A stretch of 64,000 nucleotides of DNA from JADKAV01 sp963818505. GTDB taxonomy: Bacteria; Actinomycetota; Actinomycetes; S36-B12; UBA10799. Positions 35,420 to 43,756 of the stretch are shown here, in pieces. The position numbers and the translations under genes were made by a program. The stretch is from positions 186,001-250,000 of the forward strand of contig CAWFSJ010000005.1 in NCBI GenBank assembly GCA_963818505.1. The letters are read 5' to 3'. The notes under the pieces were generated by a model. The model ran no database searches. It saw only the letters and a program-made list of their open reading frames with translations, and was not told the origin of the DNA. The first letter of the stretch is position 1. Every line of letters starts with the position of its first letter.

Positions 35420-35529
35420 GTGGATCCCTTCCTGGAAGTCGAATCTTAGATCACAACCGAGACAGGCGCACTCATCCTTGCGGGCGGACATCCACAGCCA
35501 GGCGTTACCGCTCTCGCCCCGCCGACCTC

Positions 35530-35597
35530 GTTAGAGGTTGTGGTCCTGGTTAGCGAATCCACGCGTGGATTCGCTAACCAACCGCACAACCTCTAAC
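35530..35597. repeat. 68-bp palindromic element, copy C
   Basis: Apex perfectly paired (gcgaatccacg / cgtggattcgc). Preceded by ctcgccccgccgacctc as in copy B. The last five bases overlap the 3' end of the patatin gene: the TAG stop (35595-35593) is supplied by the palindrome's ctaac terminus. Confidence 0.9.
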
Positions 35598-36495
35598 CAG
35601 GGCGGTTTCGCCCAGTGCGGCGGGTTGCCGTCTCATCCACAGCCAGCCGCTGCAGAACAATGTGCTCATCAAGTCCATCGGGCAGCCCGTAGATGCCCGC
35701 GCGTAAGCGGCTCGGCAGTTCTTCCAATGCCTGCCGTGCGCAGACCTCGCCCGCTTCGAACATCGCCGCCGGGTCCGCAAAGTCCAGCAATCGACCAGCC
35801 GCGGTCGACAGCATCACAACCGGCTTGCGTCGGGCTACCAGGTGCAACGAATTGACAGCCTGCCCGCGGATCTGGTGGGAGTAGGCCAGCGAGCCGACCT
35901 CCCACCACCTGTATTCCGAGGCGATCTTCGCAGTTGTGGCTGAATGTCCGACATCCAGCACAATCGCTGTGGCTACTGCGTCGTCAAGTGCCAGCAATGG
36001 CATCCCGGCCACCAGCCCGCCGTCGATGTAGTGGCGCCCAGCGATCTCAACGGCAGGGAACAGCCCAGGCAGGGCGCAGGAGGCCATGACCGCTGGCAGC
36101 AGGTCGCCGGCCTCGAAGGCCATCGCGTTGCCTGCCTGCAGGTCGGTCGCGACCAGGCTCAGCGGGACCTCCAGTTCCTCGAAGGTCCCAGGCAGTAAGG
36201 CCTCCAGCCGGGTCCGGACCCCGGCAACTTGCTTGGCTGACTGCTTGCTGCCCACGCTGCGCGCGAGCGCCTTCAACGGACTCCCGAGGATCTCGTCGTG
36301 CATCCACTGCCAGAACTCCCGGATCTCACTGGCAGACCGGCCCGCGGCGTGAGCGGCGGCATTAATGGCACCCAATGAGGTCCCGGACACGAACTGGGCT
36401 TCGATCCCCTGTGCCGTGAGCACCTCGAGCATTCCTGCCTGCGCGGGTGTGCGCGCCAGCCCGAACGTCATCACAAGCCCGATGGGCCCCTTCAT
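35593..36495 (-). CDS. Patatin-like phospholipase, divergent N-terminal motif
   Basis: 300 aa. Catalytic dyad visible: FVSGTSLGAINAAA (Ser40) and HYIDGGLVAG (Asp158). The usual glycine-rich oxyanion loop (GGGxxG) is degenerate here: LVMTFGLARTPAQAGML. The enzyme probably hydrolyses acyl lipids, possibly with reduced or altered activity. The start overlaps the neighbouring patatin by ATGA. The last codons and the stop lie in palindrome C, so the C-terminus may have been altered when the element arrived. Confidence 0.87.
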   Translation of the reverse strand: MKGPIGLVMTFGLARTPAQAGMLEVLTAQGIEAQFVSGTSLGAINAAAHAAGRSASEIREFWQWMHDEILGSPLKALARSVGSKQSAKQVAGVRTRLEALLPGTFEELEVPLSLVATDLQAGNAMAFEAGDLLPAVMASCALPGLFPAVEIAGRHYIDGGLVAGMPLLALDDAVATAIVLDVGHSATTAKIASEYRWWEVGSLAYSHQIRGQAVNSLHLVARRKPVVMLSTAAGRLLDFADPAAMFEAGEVCARQALEELPSRLRAGIYGLPDGLDEHIVLQRLAVDETATRRTGRNRPG

Positions 36496-37475
36496 GCCGG
36501 TACCGCCTTCAAGAGGGCTTGCAGTTCATCGCTGAGCCCGTGGTCGTCGGGCCTGGCATACAGACCGGGACGCAGGCGGCGACGGTGGTGATGATTCTGC
36601 AGAACCAGATCACTGAGGAAGGCCCTGGACGTGGCGTAACTGCTCGCTGCGGCTCGCATGGTGTCGCCGAAATCCATCGAACCGCCGAGGTTGTCCGGGG
36701 TGGGCAACAACAGCACCGGAACGTTGGCCGCGGCCTCTCGCAATTGGCGCCGGCGCTGGCTCGAGGCCATGATCGACGCGACCCGGCCAAGGACCTTCGT
36801 CGCGGTCAGGCCCAGTTCACCGGGTGCCCGGGAACCTGTGTCAAGGACGACGATGCTGGCAGCCCCTCGCTCAAGGGCAGGCACAGCGGGCAGATTGGCC
36901 GAGGCGAGGCCATCGACGAAGGGGCGCCCGTCGATCTCTATGGGCGGCAGCACACCCGGGATCGCTGACGAGGCAAGTAGAGCCGGGACCAGTGGGCCCG
37001 AGTCGAATATGTGCGGCCTGCCGCTGGCCAGATCCGTGGCGACCGCCGCGAAGTCCACTTCAAGGTCTTCGATGTTCCTGGCTGACAGGAGCGACTCGAG
37101 GGTTTCGGCCTGGGCAGCATTCGAGATGAGGCTGGCCGACCGCATCTGCGTGATGCCGCGGGCGAGCCACTTGTCACCCACGAGGTACGTCATGTTGATC
37201 TGGCCCCAGATGTAGGAGATCCGGTTGGCCGCGCTCGCGTGGTCCTCGGCAGCCACCGCGCCGTTGAGCGCGCCGGCGGAGGTGCCGATGATCGCATCGG
37301 GGACCAGGTCGGTCTGTGCCAATGCCTGCAGTGCACCCCACTGAACAGCTCCGTGGGACCCGCCGCCCGACATGACGTAGTGGATGGGACGGGGCAGGAG
37401 TCGGGTCAGGGGCAGCGGATTCCCCGCACTGCGTTCGTGCGCGCTTCGTGGGTCCGGCACGACCATGTCAGCCAC
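36492..37475 (-). CDS. Patatin-like phospholipase
   Basis: 327 aa from a GTG (an ATG three codons later is possible). MSGGGSHGAVQWGAL is an intact oxyanion loop, IIGTSAGALNGA holds the nucleophile Ser66, and PFVDGLASANLP the Asp188 partner. No signal peptide is clear. Probable cytoplasmic acyl hydrolase acting on phospholipids or neutral lipids. Coupled to a second, more divergent patatin and following the WS/DGAT gene by 59 bases. Confidence 0.92.
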   Translation of the reverse strand: MADMVVPDPRSAHERSAGNPLPLTRLLPRPIHYVMSGGGSHGAVQWGALQALAQTDLVPDAIIGTSAGALNGAVAAEDHASAANRISYIWGQINMTYLVGDKWLARGITQMRSASLISNAAQAETLESLLSARNIEDLEVDFAAVATDLASGRPHIFDSGPLVPALLASSAIPGVLPPIEIDGRPFVDGLASANLPAVPALERGAASIVVLDTGSRAPGELGLTATKVLGRVASIMASSQRRRQLREAAANVPVLLLPTPDNLGGSMDFGDTMRAAASSYATSRAFLSDLVLQNHHHRRRLRPGLYARPDDHGLSDELQALLKAVPA

Positions 37476-37534
37476 ATCTGTTGTCTACCCCATGTGACGG
37501 CCAGGCCGCGCAGTGCGGTGTTGTTGGGAGTCGC

Positions 37535-38908
37535 CTAGCCGGCCAAGCCGCTGAGCTGCGCCAGCCCAGACTCGATACCCGATGCCAGGACTTCGACGTC
37601 GGGCACCTGATCGTAGTCGGCAGTCAGGCTGCAGCAGATCTGCCCGTTGTAGGAGACGATGGCCACGGTAACCAGTTGGTTCATGCCCAACGGCACGTAG
37701 CCGAGCATCTTCTCCATCGGCCTGCCAAGCATGTACAACTGGCGCTGCGGGCCGGGGATGTTGGTGGTGATCGTGGAGACGGCAGGCTGGGGCGTTCTGG
37801 CGGCCAGGCGCCCTGCCGCCGCGTACAGCATCGGCGGTAGGAAGACCGCGTTGTCCAGCAGCGCGTCGGTGCCTTCCACAGTGCCGCTGGACTTGGCGTG
37901 CGCCATCTGGGACTTGATGCTCTCGAATCGGCGCTCCGGCTGCGCCAAACCGACCGGCATGTCCGCGAACATGACCGCGACCTCGTTGCCGCCCCTTGCC
38001 TCCTCCTTGGGCCGGGTGGACACAGGCACCATGGTGCGCACAAAGGCTCCTTCGGACAGTTCAGCCCCGCGGCCGAGCAGGAACTCCCGGAAGCCGTTCG
38101 TGATCGCCGTGAGGATGACATCGTTGACCGTGCCGCCCAGTTCGGCCTTGATCCGCTTCACCTCGTTCAGGTCGCCATTGGCCCAGGCCCAGCGCCTGTG
38201 CGGGCCCGGCTGGCCAAGCAGATGATCCTCGGTGTGCGCGAGGGTCTCGCCGATGCGGAAGGTACCGGCCAGGGCTGAGGCGACCTTGGTTACCGCGTCC
38301 TTCGGGGAGCCCAGATCCGCCATCAGGTGCCCGAGGCGACCCACTGGGTTTCGCACGGCATCGACAAGCGCTTCGGAGACCACGGTGGCGGTGGACGGCG
38401 GCGGCTGCGGCACCCACTGCGAGGGCGTCGGCGCGGCCGCATGCTCGGTCTCGTCGAGCAGGACCTCCATGATGTCGGCGCCCGACAACCCGTCGACCAT
38501 CGCGTGATGGACCTTGTTGAGGATCGCCCACTTGTCGTCCTCCAGGCCTTCGATCATCCACATCTCCCAAAGGGGGCGACGCATGTCCAACCTGTGACTC
38601 AACTGCCGGCCGGCCAGAGCACGCAGATGCTCCCGGTCTCCCGGATGCGGCACGGCCGTATGCCGGACGTGGTACTCGAGGTTGAAGTGCTCGTCGTCCT
38701 GCCAGGTCGGCCTGCCCAGGTTCAGCGGAACCTCCCGGATCACCTGCCGGTACCGCGGCAACCTGTCCAGACGTCCGGCCACATGGGCCAGCAGATCCGG
38801 GTATTGCGGCGGTGGGCCGTCGAAGATCAGCAGCGAGCCGATATGCATCGGCAGGTTGTCGCGCTCGAGAACGATGAAGGTGTCATCCAGTACGGTCAGG
38901 CGATCCAC
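37535..38908 (-). CDS. Wax ester synthase / diacylglycerol acyltransferase (WS/DGAT)
   Basis: 457 aa, typical of the bacterial family. The catalytic motif HHAMVDG (His134, His135, Asp139) is intact, and GNEVAVMFADMPVG, NIPGPQRQLYMLGRP and PLGMNQLVTVAIVSYNGQICCSL follow in the C-terminal half. These enzymes esterify acyl-CoA to diacylglycerol or fatty alcohols, making triacylglycerol or wax esters at the membrane. GTG start (38908). Together with the two patatins it suggests a storage-lipid unit of synthesis plus hydrolysis. Confidence 0.93.
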   Translation of the reverse strand: MDRLTVLDDTFIVLERDNLPMHIGSLLIFDGPPPQYPDLLAHVAGRLDRLPRYRQVIREVPLNLGRPTWQDDEHFNLEYHVRHTAVPHPGDREHLRALAGRQLSHRLDMRRPLWEMWMIEGLEDDKWAILNKVHHAMVDGLSGADIMEVLLDETEHAAAPTPSQWVPQPPPSTATVVSEALVDAVRNPVGRLGHLMADLGSPKDAVTKVASALAGTFRIGETLAHTEDHLLGQPGPHRRWAWANGDLNEVKRIKAELGGTVNDVILTAITNGFREFLLGRGAELSEGAFVRTMVPVSTRPKEEARGGNEVAVMFADMPVGLAQPERRFESIKSQMAHAKSSGTVEGTDALLDNAVFLPPMLYAAAGRLAARTPQPAVSTITTNIPGPQRQLYMLGRPMEKMLGYVPLGMNQLVTVAIVSYNGQICCSLTADYDQVPDVEVLASGIESGLAQLSGLAG

Positions 38909-38939
38909 AAACCCACAGTAGGTGGATCGGCGGGCTCAT

Positions 38940-40565
38940 TCATCCCATCTTCGGAACCACAGTGCGCAGGACCACTGCGGAGTCACCGAAGAGCGTGGTC
39001 CGTCCGTTGGCCACCGCTACCCTGCCGGTCTGCGCCAACACCTCGCCGGCATACCGCACCGTCGCGAGCTGCTCTGAAAGATTGGCAAGGATGAAGATGT
39101 CGTTGCGCCGGTACCCCAGAACACCTTCGGGCAGTGCCTCCAGCATGGCCAGCGAACCGGTGCGCAGTGACTCGTGTTCGTGCCGCAGGGCGAACAGTCG
39201 GCGGTACAGGTTCAGCATGGAATTGGGGTCGGCGTTCTCGGCGGCCACGTTGACTCCACGCAGGTAGTCGGGGTTGACCGGCAACCAGGGTTGGACACCA
39301 TCGGGGCAGAATCCGGCATGTGCGCTGGCGTCCCATTGCATCGGGGTGCGCATCTCGTCGCGGTTGAGCCGCTCGGACATCCGGTTGGCGACGACCTGCG
39401 GCACCCGCTTGAAGACCCCTGCCGCGATCGGGTCCAGAGCGTCCTTGAACCGCAGGGGCGTATTACTCATGCCCAACTCCTGGCCCATGTAGACCGTGGG
39501 CACACCCCGGACGGTGAGCAGGATGACAGCCAGGACCCGGGCTTTGGCAGGATCACCGCCGACACGGTCGATGGTGCGGGAGCGGTCGTGGTTCTCCAGC
39601 ACGTACGTGGGCTGCTGGGGTGCCGGAAAGTTGCGTTCGAACTCACTGATCGTCGTGCGGAACCATTGCGCGTCGTAGGAGTAGGTGAGGAAGTCGAACA
39701 GGAAGACCAGTTGCAGGCCGTCGTCGTCTCCGAGGAACGACCGGAGCACCTCCGGGCCGCCGAACACCTCGCCGAGCAACACGCGGTCTCCCGGGTACTG
39801 CTCGACGACCGCCCGCAACTCCTTGGCCAGGGTGACGTTGTCCGGGGTGTTCTCGGTATGCACCCGGTCCGTGAGCCGCGGGAAGCCGTTGTAGACGTGC
39901 GGTCGGACGGGGTTGTTCGCGAGTCCGGGGTCCTTCATGATCTGGCCGAAGATGTCGAGCCGGAAACCGTCGACGCCCTTGTCCAGCCAGAAGCGCACGG
40001 AGTTGAACATCGCCTCCTTGACCTCGGGGTTGCGCCAGTTGAGGTCTGGCTGGAACGGCAGGAACGTGCACATGTACCACTGCTTGCGCACCGGGGAGTA
40101 CTGCCAGGCCGACGTGAACTCCATCGCCGACTTCCAGTTGTTCGGCGGCTTGCGCCCGTGTTTGCCCCGTCCGTCGGCCCAGATGTACCAGTCGGCCTTG
40201 GGGTTGGTTCGCGATGAACGCGAACGCTGGAACCAGGGGTGCTGGTCGGAGGTGTGGTTGAGCACCAGATCGAACATGATGCGCATCCCACGCGAGTGGC
40301 ACTCGTCGATCAGGCGCTGGGCGTCCTGCAGAGTCCCGTACTCCGGCGCGACACCTTCGTAATCGGTGACGTCGTATCCGAAGTCCAGCTGAGGGCTGGC
40401 GAAGAACGGAGAGACCCAGACCGTCTCGACACCGAGATCGCGGATGTAGTCGAGCTTGTCGATGATCCCCGGCAGGTCACCGATCCCGTCGGCGTTGGAA
40501 TCGGCGTACGAACGCGGGTAGACCTGGTAGATGCTGGTGGAGCGCCACCACGGGGATTGGGTCAC
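38940..40565 (-). CDS. GH13 alpha-glucosidase (second)
   Basis: 541 aa from a GTG; MTQSPWWRSTSIYQVYPRSYAD is a normal GH13 start. Motifs: DLVLNHTSDQHPW (I), GFRLDIFGQ with the nucleophile (II), LLGEVFGGPE with the acid/base (III) and VLENHDRSRTIDRVGG (IV). It differs clearly from the 6.6-kb enzyme and is more like actinobacterial AglA-type alpha-glucosidases. It precedes the WS/DGAT gene by 31 bases and may share its transcript. Confidence 0.9.
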   Translation of the reverse strand: MTQSPWWRSTSIYQVYPRSYADSNADGIGDLPGIIDKLDYIRDLGVETVWVSPFFASPQLDFGYDVTDYEGVAPEYGTLQDAQRLIDECHSRGMRIMFDLVLNHTSDQHPWFQRSRSSRTNPKADWYIWADGRGKHGRKPPNNWKSAMEFTSAWQYSPVRKQWYMCTFLPFQPDLNWRNPEVKEAMFNSVRFWLDKGVDGFRLDIFGQIMKDPGLANNPVRPHVYNGFPRLTDRVHTENTPDNVTLAKELRAVVEQYPGDRVLLGEVFGGPEVLRSFLGDDDGLQLVFLFDFLTYSYDAQWFRTTISEFERNFPAPQQPTYVLENHDRSRTIDRVGGDPAKARVLAVILLTVRGVPTVYMGQELGMSNTPLRFKDALDPIAAGVFKRVPQVVANRMSERLNRDEMRTPMQWDASAHAGFCPDGVQPWLPVNPDYLRGVNVAAENADPNSMLNLYRRLFALRHEHESLRTGSLAMLEALPEGVLGYRRNDIFILANLSEQLATVRYAGEVLAQTGRVAVANGRTTLFGDSAVVLRTVVPKMG

Positions 40566-40689
40566 GCCCCGATTCTGGCACCGGGCGGAACCGGACGCGC
40601 CACCCCGACGTCAAGGCTCGTATCTTGAGCCCTTCATCTTCTTGATCGACCAGGAGTCTCCGTGATTCTCCGAACCTGCGGCGCAGTGA

Positions 40690-40842
40690 GTGCAGGGGCC
40701 GTACCTGAAGACCCTCAAGAACGACCTCATCGCCCTGAAGGCGACTGTCTATGCGGACGCGTTGGTGCCCAAGAAGTGCACCCGCAAGCAGTCTTTCGAG
40801 GGGCTGCCTCTCGCTGCCACCGCACAGGTTCCCGGACGCTGA
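40690..40842 (+). pseudogene. Remnant of a short protein gene, probably frameshifted
   Basis: The frame VQGPYLKTLKNDLIALKATV continues YADALVPKKCTRKQSFEG to a stop at 40842, with the G/C-ending codons expected of real genes here. It is preceded in frame by a TGA and lacks a ribosome site. An AGGAG site near 40653 instead introduces a GTG (40662) in another frame (MILRTCGAVSAGAV). A one-base indel between them would join a signal-like start to this tail. Probably a decayed secreted-protein gene. Confidence 0.4.
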
Positions 40843-40848
40843 GGCAGG

Positions 40849-41262
40849 TCAGGCCAGCCAACTCGCCAGTGCGAAGTACAGACCGGTCGACATGACCAGG
40901 GCGATTATCAGGATCGCCGGCATCAGGAACATGACGGCGATGCGGACTCCCGCTGACTTGCTCATCAGCGACCAGATCAGCAGACCGATCAGCCCCACAG
41001 CGCAGACGGCTGCGTACGCCAGCCACGTCGCCTGGCCGACCCCGACGCAGCCGTCCCAGCCCGAGTCGCACCCGAACGCGGTCATCAGCAGCACGTAGAA
41101 GAAACCGGCGAAGGCGGCCGCGGCCATCACGGCGAACCAGACGATGAGCAGCCATCCGGGAATCCCCTGGCTGGGCGGCTTGACCTCATGGGTCCAGGCC
41201 ACGCCGTCCCAGAAGCGTGTGCCGGCTCCGCCGGGGTCTGGGTACCAGCCAGGGTTGGTCAT
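40849..41262 (-). CDS. Small DUF2510 membrane protein
   Basis: 137 aa. NPGWYPDPGGAGTRFWDGVAWTH is the DUF2510 module; then three helices at about 36-60, 78-97 and 105-130. A cysteine pair (FGCDSGWDGCVG) lies in an external loop. Function unknown. It converges on the 40.7-kb remnant. Confidence 0.85.
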   Translation of the reverse strand: MTNPGWYPDPGGAGTRFWDGVAWTHEVKPPSQGIPGWLLIVWFAVMAAAAFAGFFYVLLMTAFGCDSGWDGCVGVGQATWLAYAAVCAVGLIGLLIWSLMSKSAGVRIAVMFLMPAILIIALVMSTGLYFALASWLA

Positions 41263-41464
41263 GGGCGCCAGGGTAGCCGCACGACGGGGCGAGCCGCGGT
41301 TCAGGAAGCTGCCATCTTCGCGCGGTCAGACAAGGCCGAAATCGGGATCAAACGGGTGCTTCGGATTTCAGAAGGGGGTCTGGATCAGTTGTGTGTCGGG
41401 CGGCTTGTGGTTCGGTCCGGTCTGCGCGGCCGACCCGCCGATCTGCCGCGGCTGGTGATGAGCA

Positions 41465-41531
41465 GTACGCGTACTTTTGCGGTTGAGAACGGCGCCCGGC
41501 TCGCCTTGATCAACCCGAAAAGTACGCGAAC
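41465..41531. repeat. Imperfect inverted repeat, 67 bp, unrelated in sequence to the 68-bp family
   Basis: Arms of 22 bases (41465-41486 and 41510-41531, 19 of 22 paired) around gcgtactttt, with a 23-base loop. It lies in the 381-bp gap between the DUF2510 gene and the MFS exporter; apart from this and the hairpin at 41604 I see no gene in the gap. Similar in size to the 68-bp palindromes. Confidence 0.65.
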
Positions 41532-41603
41532 CGGACTACCACCGCAACGGTCAGACGCCCCGCTCGAATCGGAGGCACCATCAAACGCACATGCGGACGC
41601 TGA

Positions 41604-41635
41604 AACGTGGCACGAGGGATCCCTCGTGCCACGTT
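41604..41635 (-). terminator. Perfect 32-bp palindrome after the MFS gene
   Basis: Arms of 16 bases (aacgtggcacgaggga and its complement) with no loop bases, eight bases beyond the MFS stop. Placement suits a transcription terminator for that gene, although only a short T run follows. Confidence 0.65.
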
Positions 41636-41643
41636 CGTGGGGC

Positions 41644-43152
41644 TCAGCCGAGGTGGACCGGTGCAGCCTCGTCCTCGTCCTGGGCCGCGTCTGCACCGAT
41701 GCGGATCATGAAGAACACGACGACCGCAGCTGTCAGCAACAGCGCAGCACCCACGTAGAAACCGCGGGTGAACCCCTCGGTCAAGGCCGCCGGCATGGCG
41801 GTTTCGCCAGCTGCAGCGTTCGCGACCAGGTAGGCCGACGTGGCCGAAACCGCAACGGTGTTCATCAGCGCGGTACCCAGCGACCCACCCACCTGCTGGC
41901 TGGTGTTGATCATCGCGCTGGCCACACCGGCGTCGTGGTGGTCCACCCCGTGCAACGCCACAGTCGCGGTCGGGATGAACACGAAGGCCATCCCAAGGCT
42001 CATGATCACCATGGCCGGCAACAGGTGCGTGAAGTACGCGGAGTCCGGTTCGAGTTGGGCCAGCAGGAGCATACCCACGGCACCTGCGACAAGGCCGGGA
42101 ATCATCAACGGCCGTGGGCCCACCTTCGGCAGTAGGTTGGCCGCCACACCGGCGCCAAGGATGATTCCCGCGCTGAAGGGCAGGAACGCGAAGCCTGCTT
42201 GGACCGGGGAGTAGCCCAGGATCGTCTGCATGAAGATGCCGAGGAACAGGAACATCGCGAACATGCCCGCACCAACCATCAGCGAGGAGATGTAGGCACC
42301 GGCGCGGTTCGAGTTCTGGATCACGCGCAGCGGCAGCAGCGGATGCTTGGAGCGGCTCTCGATCACGAAGAAGGCGGTCAACAACACCGCGGACAGGGCG
42401 AACCAGATCAGGGTGCTGGGGTCGGTCCAGTGCGCCGAGTCGTCGTAACCGGCCGGCGCTGCCTGCGTGAACCCGAAGACCAGCGCGAGAAGGCCACCGG
42501 TAACAGTGATGGCGCCAGGGATGTCGTAGGAGGTGTCGCCCTCGGCCTTGGACTCGCGCACGAACCGCACTGCCAACAGCGCCGCGATCACAGCGATCGG
42601 AGTGTTGACGGCCAAGCACCAGCGCCAGGACAGGAACTCGGTGAGGACCCCTCCGAGCAACAGTCCGATGGCAGCGCCACCGCCGGAGATGGCCCCGAAG
42701 ACGCCGAACGCCTTTGCGCGTTCCTTCGGGTCGTGGAATGTGACGGTGATCAGCGCCAAGGCCGCGGGGGCCAGCAGAGCAGCGAAGCCACCTTGCAACG
42801 CCCGAGCGGCGAAAAGCTGGGTCGAGGTGAAGGCGAGTCCACCCAGCAGACTGGCCACCGCGAATCCGAGCAGGCCGATGATGAACACCCGCTTGCGGCC
42901 CACGTAGTCGGCGATGCGTCCGCCCAGGAGCAAGAACCCGCCGAATGCCAGGGTGTAGGCGGTCACGACCCACTGGACGTCCTGCGGCTCGATCCCGAGA
43001 TCGGCCTGGGCACTGGGGATGGCGAGGTTGACGATGGAGGCGTCGAGCACGATCATCAACTGAGCGATCGCGATGACGAACAGGGCTTTGAACCGCATCG
43101 GGTCGGACACAGGCACTTCCGGGTCGGTCTTCGCCGACAGATCTTCACTCAT
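41644..43152 (-). CDS. MFS multidrug exporter, DHA2-type (14 helices)
   Basis: 502 aa from the ATG at 43152, five bases after an AGGAG site. MIVLDASIVNLAIPSAQADL with WVVTAYTLAFGG is the DHA2 beginning, GGRIADYVGRKRVF is motif A, and GGGAAIGLLLGGVLTEFLSWRW is motif C. About 14 helices are visible. Proton-driven export of drugs or toxic compounds is likely. No regulator is adjacent, but two GGTCAAC direct repeats lie just upstream. Confidence 0.92.
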   Translation of the reverse strand: MSEDLSAKTDPEVPVSDPMRFKALFVIAIAQLMIVLDASIVNLAIPSAQADLGIEPQDVQWVVTAYTLAFGGFLLLGGRIADYVGRKRVFIIGLLGFAVASLLGGLAFTSTQLFAARALQGGFAALLAPAALALITVTFHDPKERAKAFGVFGAISGGGAAIGLLLGGVLTEFLSWRWCLAVNTPIAVIAALLAVRFVRESKAEGDTSYDIPGAITVTGGLLALVFGFTQAAPAGYDDSAHWTDPSTLIWFALSAVLLTAFFVIESRSKHPLLPLRVIQNSNRAGAYISSLMVGAGMFAMFLFLGIFMQTILGYSPVQAGFAFLPFSAGIILGAGVAANLLPKVGPRPLMIPGLVAGAVGMLLLAQLEPDSAYFTHLLPAMVIMSLGMAFVFIPTATVALHGVDHHDAGVASAMINTSQQVGGSLGTALMNTVAVSATSAYLVANAAAGETAMPAALTEGFTRGFYVGAALLLTAAVVVFFMIRIGADAAQDEDEAAPVHLG

Positions 43153-43168
43153 CAAGGCTCCTGGGTTA

Positions 43169-43187
43169 GGTCAACCTCACGGTCAAC
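43169..43187 (-). promoter_or_regulatory. Direct repeat upstream of the MFS exporter, possible operator
   Basis: GGTCAAC occurs twice with a 12-base period (43169-43175 and 43181-43187), 7-26 bases upstream of the ribosome site. On the minus strand the repeats read GTTGACC and could also serve as a -35 box. Pattern seen in sequence; regulator unknown. Confidence 0.3.
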
Positions 43188-43241
43188 AGCCCGAGTCTGG
43201 AATTACTTCCCGCGTACTCAGTCGGATCCAGGTGACCCGCG

Positions 43242-43559
43242 TCACAGCATCGAACCCAAGACACCCAGCACAGCCTGCGCAAGGACGACCACCAGCAGGA
43301 CGCCGGAGACGATCATCGGCACCTTGGCCCGGTCATCGCCCTCGGCAAGGCCCCGGCGACCGAGCAGCAGCGAGGCGACCATCGGCGACAACAGGATCAG
43401 CGTCCCGATCCCGCCGGCGACCACCATCGCGATCACAGCGGGGTTGTCCGGGTCGTCCGCCAGCAGCGTCAATAGACCCTCGCCAGAGACCATGGCCAGC
43501 GGGAACGCGATCACCAGACACCCCAGCGCGATCCAGGAACGAACAGTCCAACGACTCAT
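43242..43559 (-). CDS. Small membrane protein
   Basis: 105 aa from the ATG at 43559. Three helices: about 8-28, 40-64 and 80-103, with the loop LLLGRRGLAEGDDRAK between the last two. No recognisable family. It lies 87 bases upstream of the MFS gene on the same strand. Confidence 0.7.
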   Translation of the reverse strand: MSRWTVRSWIALGCLVIAFPLAMVSGEGLLTLLADDPDNPAVIAMVVAGGIGTLILLSPMVASLLLGRRGLAEGDDRAKVPMIVSGVLLVVVLAQAVLGVLGSML

Positions 43560-43661
43560 CACGCACCCCACTTCCAGAGTACGCCCGGGAGCGCGCACCG
43601 GACCGGTGCATCGAGCCGCCGAGATCGCGGTGCGCCACCGACCTCCAAGTCATGAACGGGC

Positions 43662-43685
43662 TCCCCGCCCTGGTGGGGAGCCTGG
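43662..43685. terminator. Hairpin downstream of the DinB-like gene
   Basis: Stem ggctcccc / ggggagcc with an eight-base loop, about 70 bases after the DinB-like stop. No T run. The surrounding 43600-43756 holds no convincing gene. Confidence 0.35.
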
Positions 43686-43756
43686 CCCACAACCCCGCGG
43701 GTCAGTACCAGTCGGTCATGGAGAACGCAGTCGGCGAAGGCCGTGAAGACCCTCCC

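Noticed and set aside
30977..35597. Insertion sequence or composite transposon bounded by the palindromes
   Set aside because: No transposase, integrase or target-site duplication could be identified; kept only as a repeat family.
42199..43746. Plus-strand open frame of 515 codons across the MFS gene
   Set aside because: Antisense to 14 clear membrane helices; Gln/Arg/Asp-rich shadow composition.
43600..43756. Short plus-strand peptide starting MNGLPALVGSLAHNP
   Set aside because: Looks protein-like for 40 codons but has no ribosome site and runs on antisense into the DinB-like gene; not supported.
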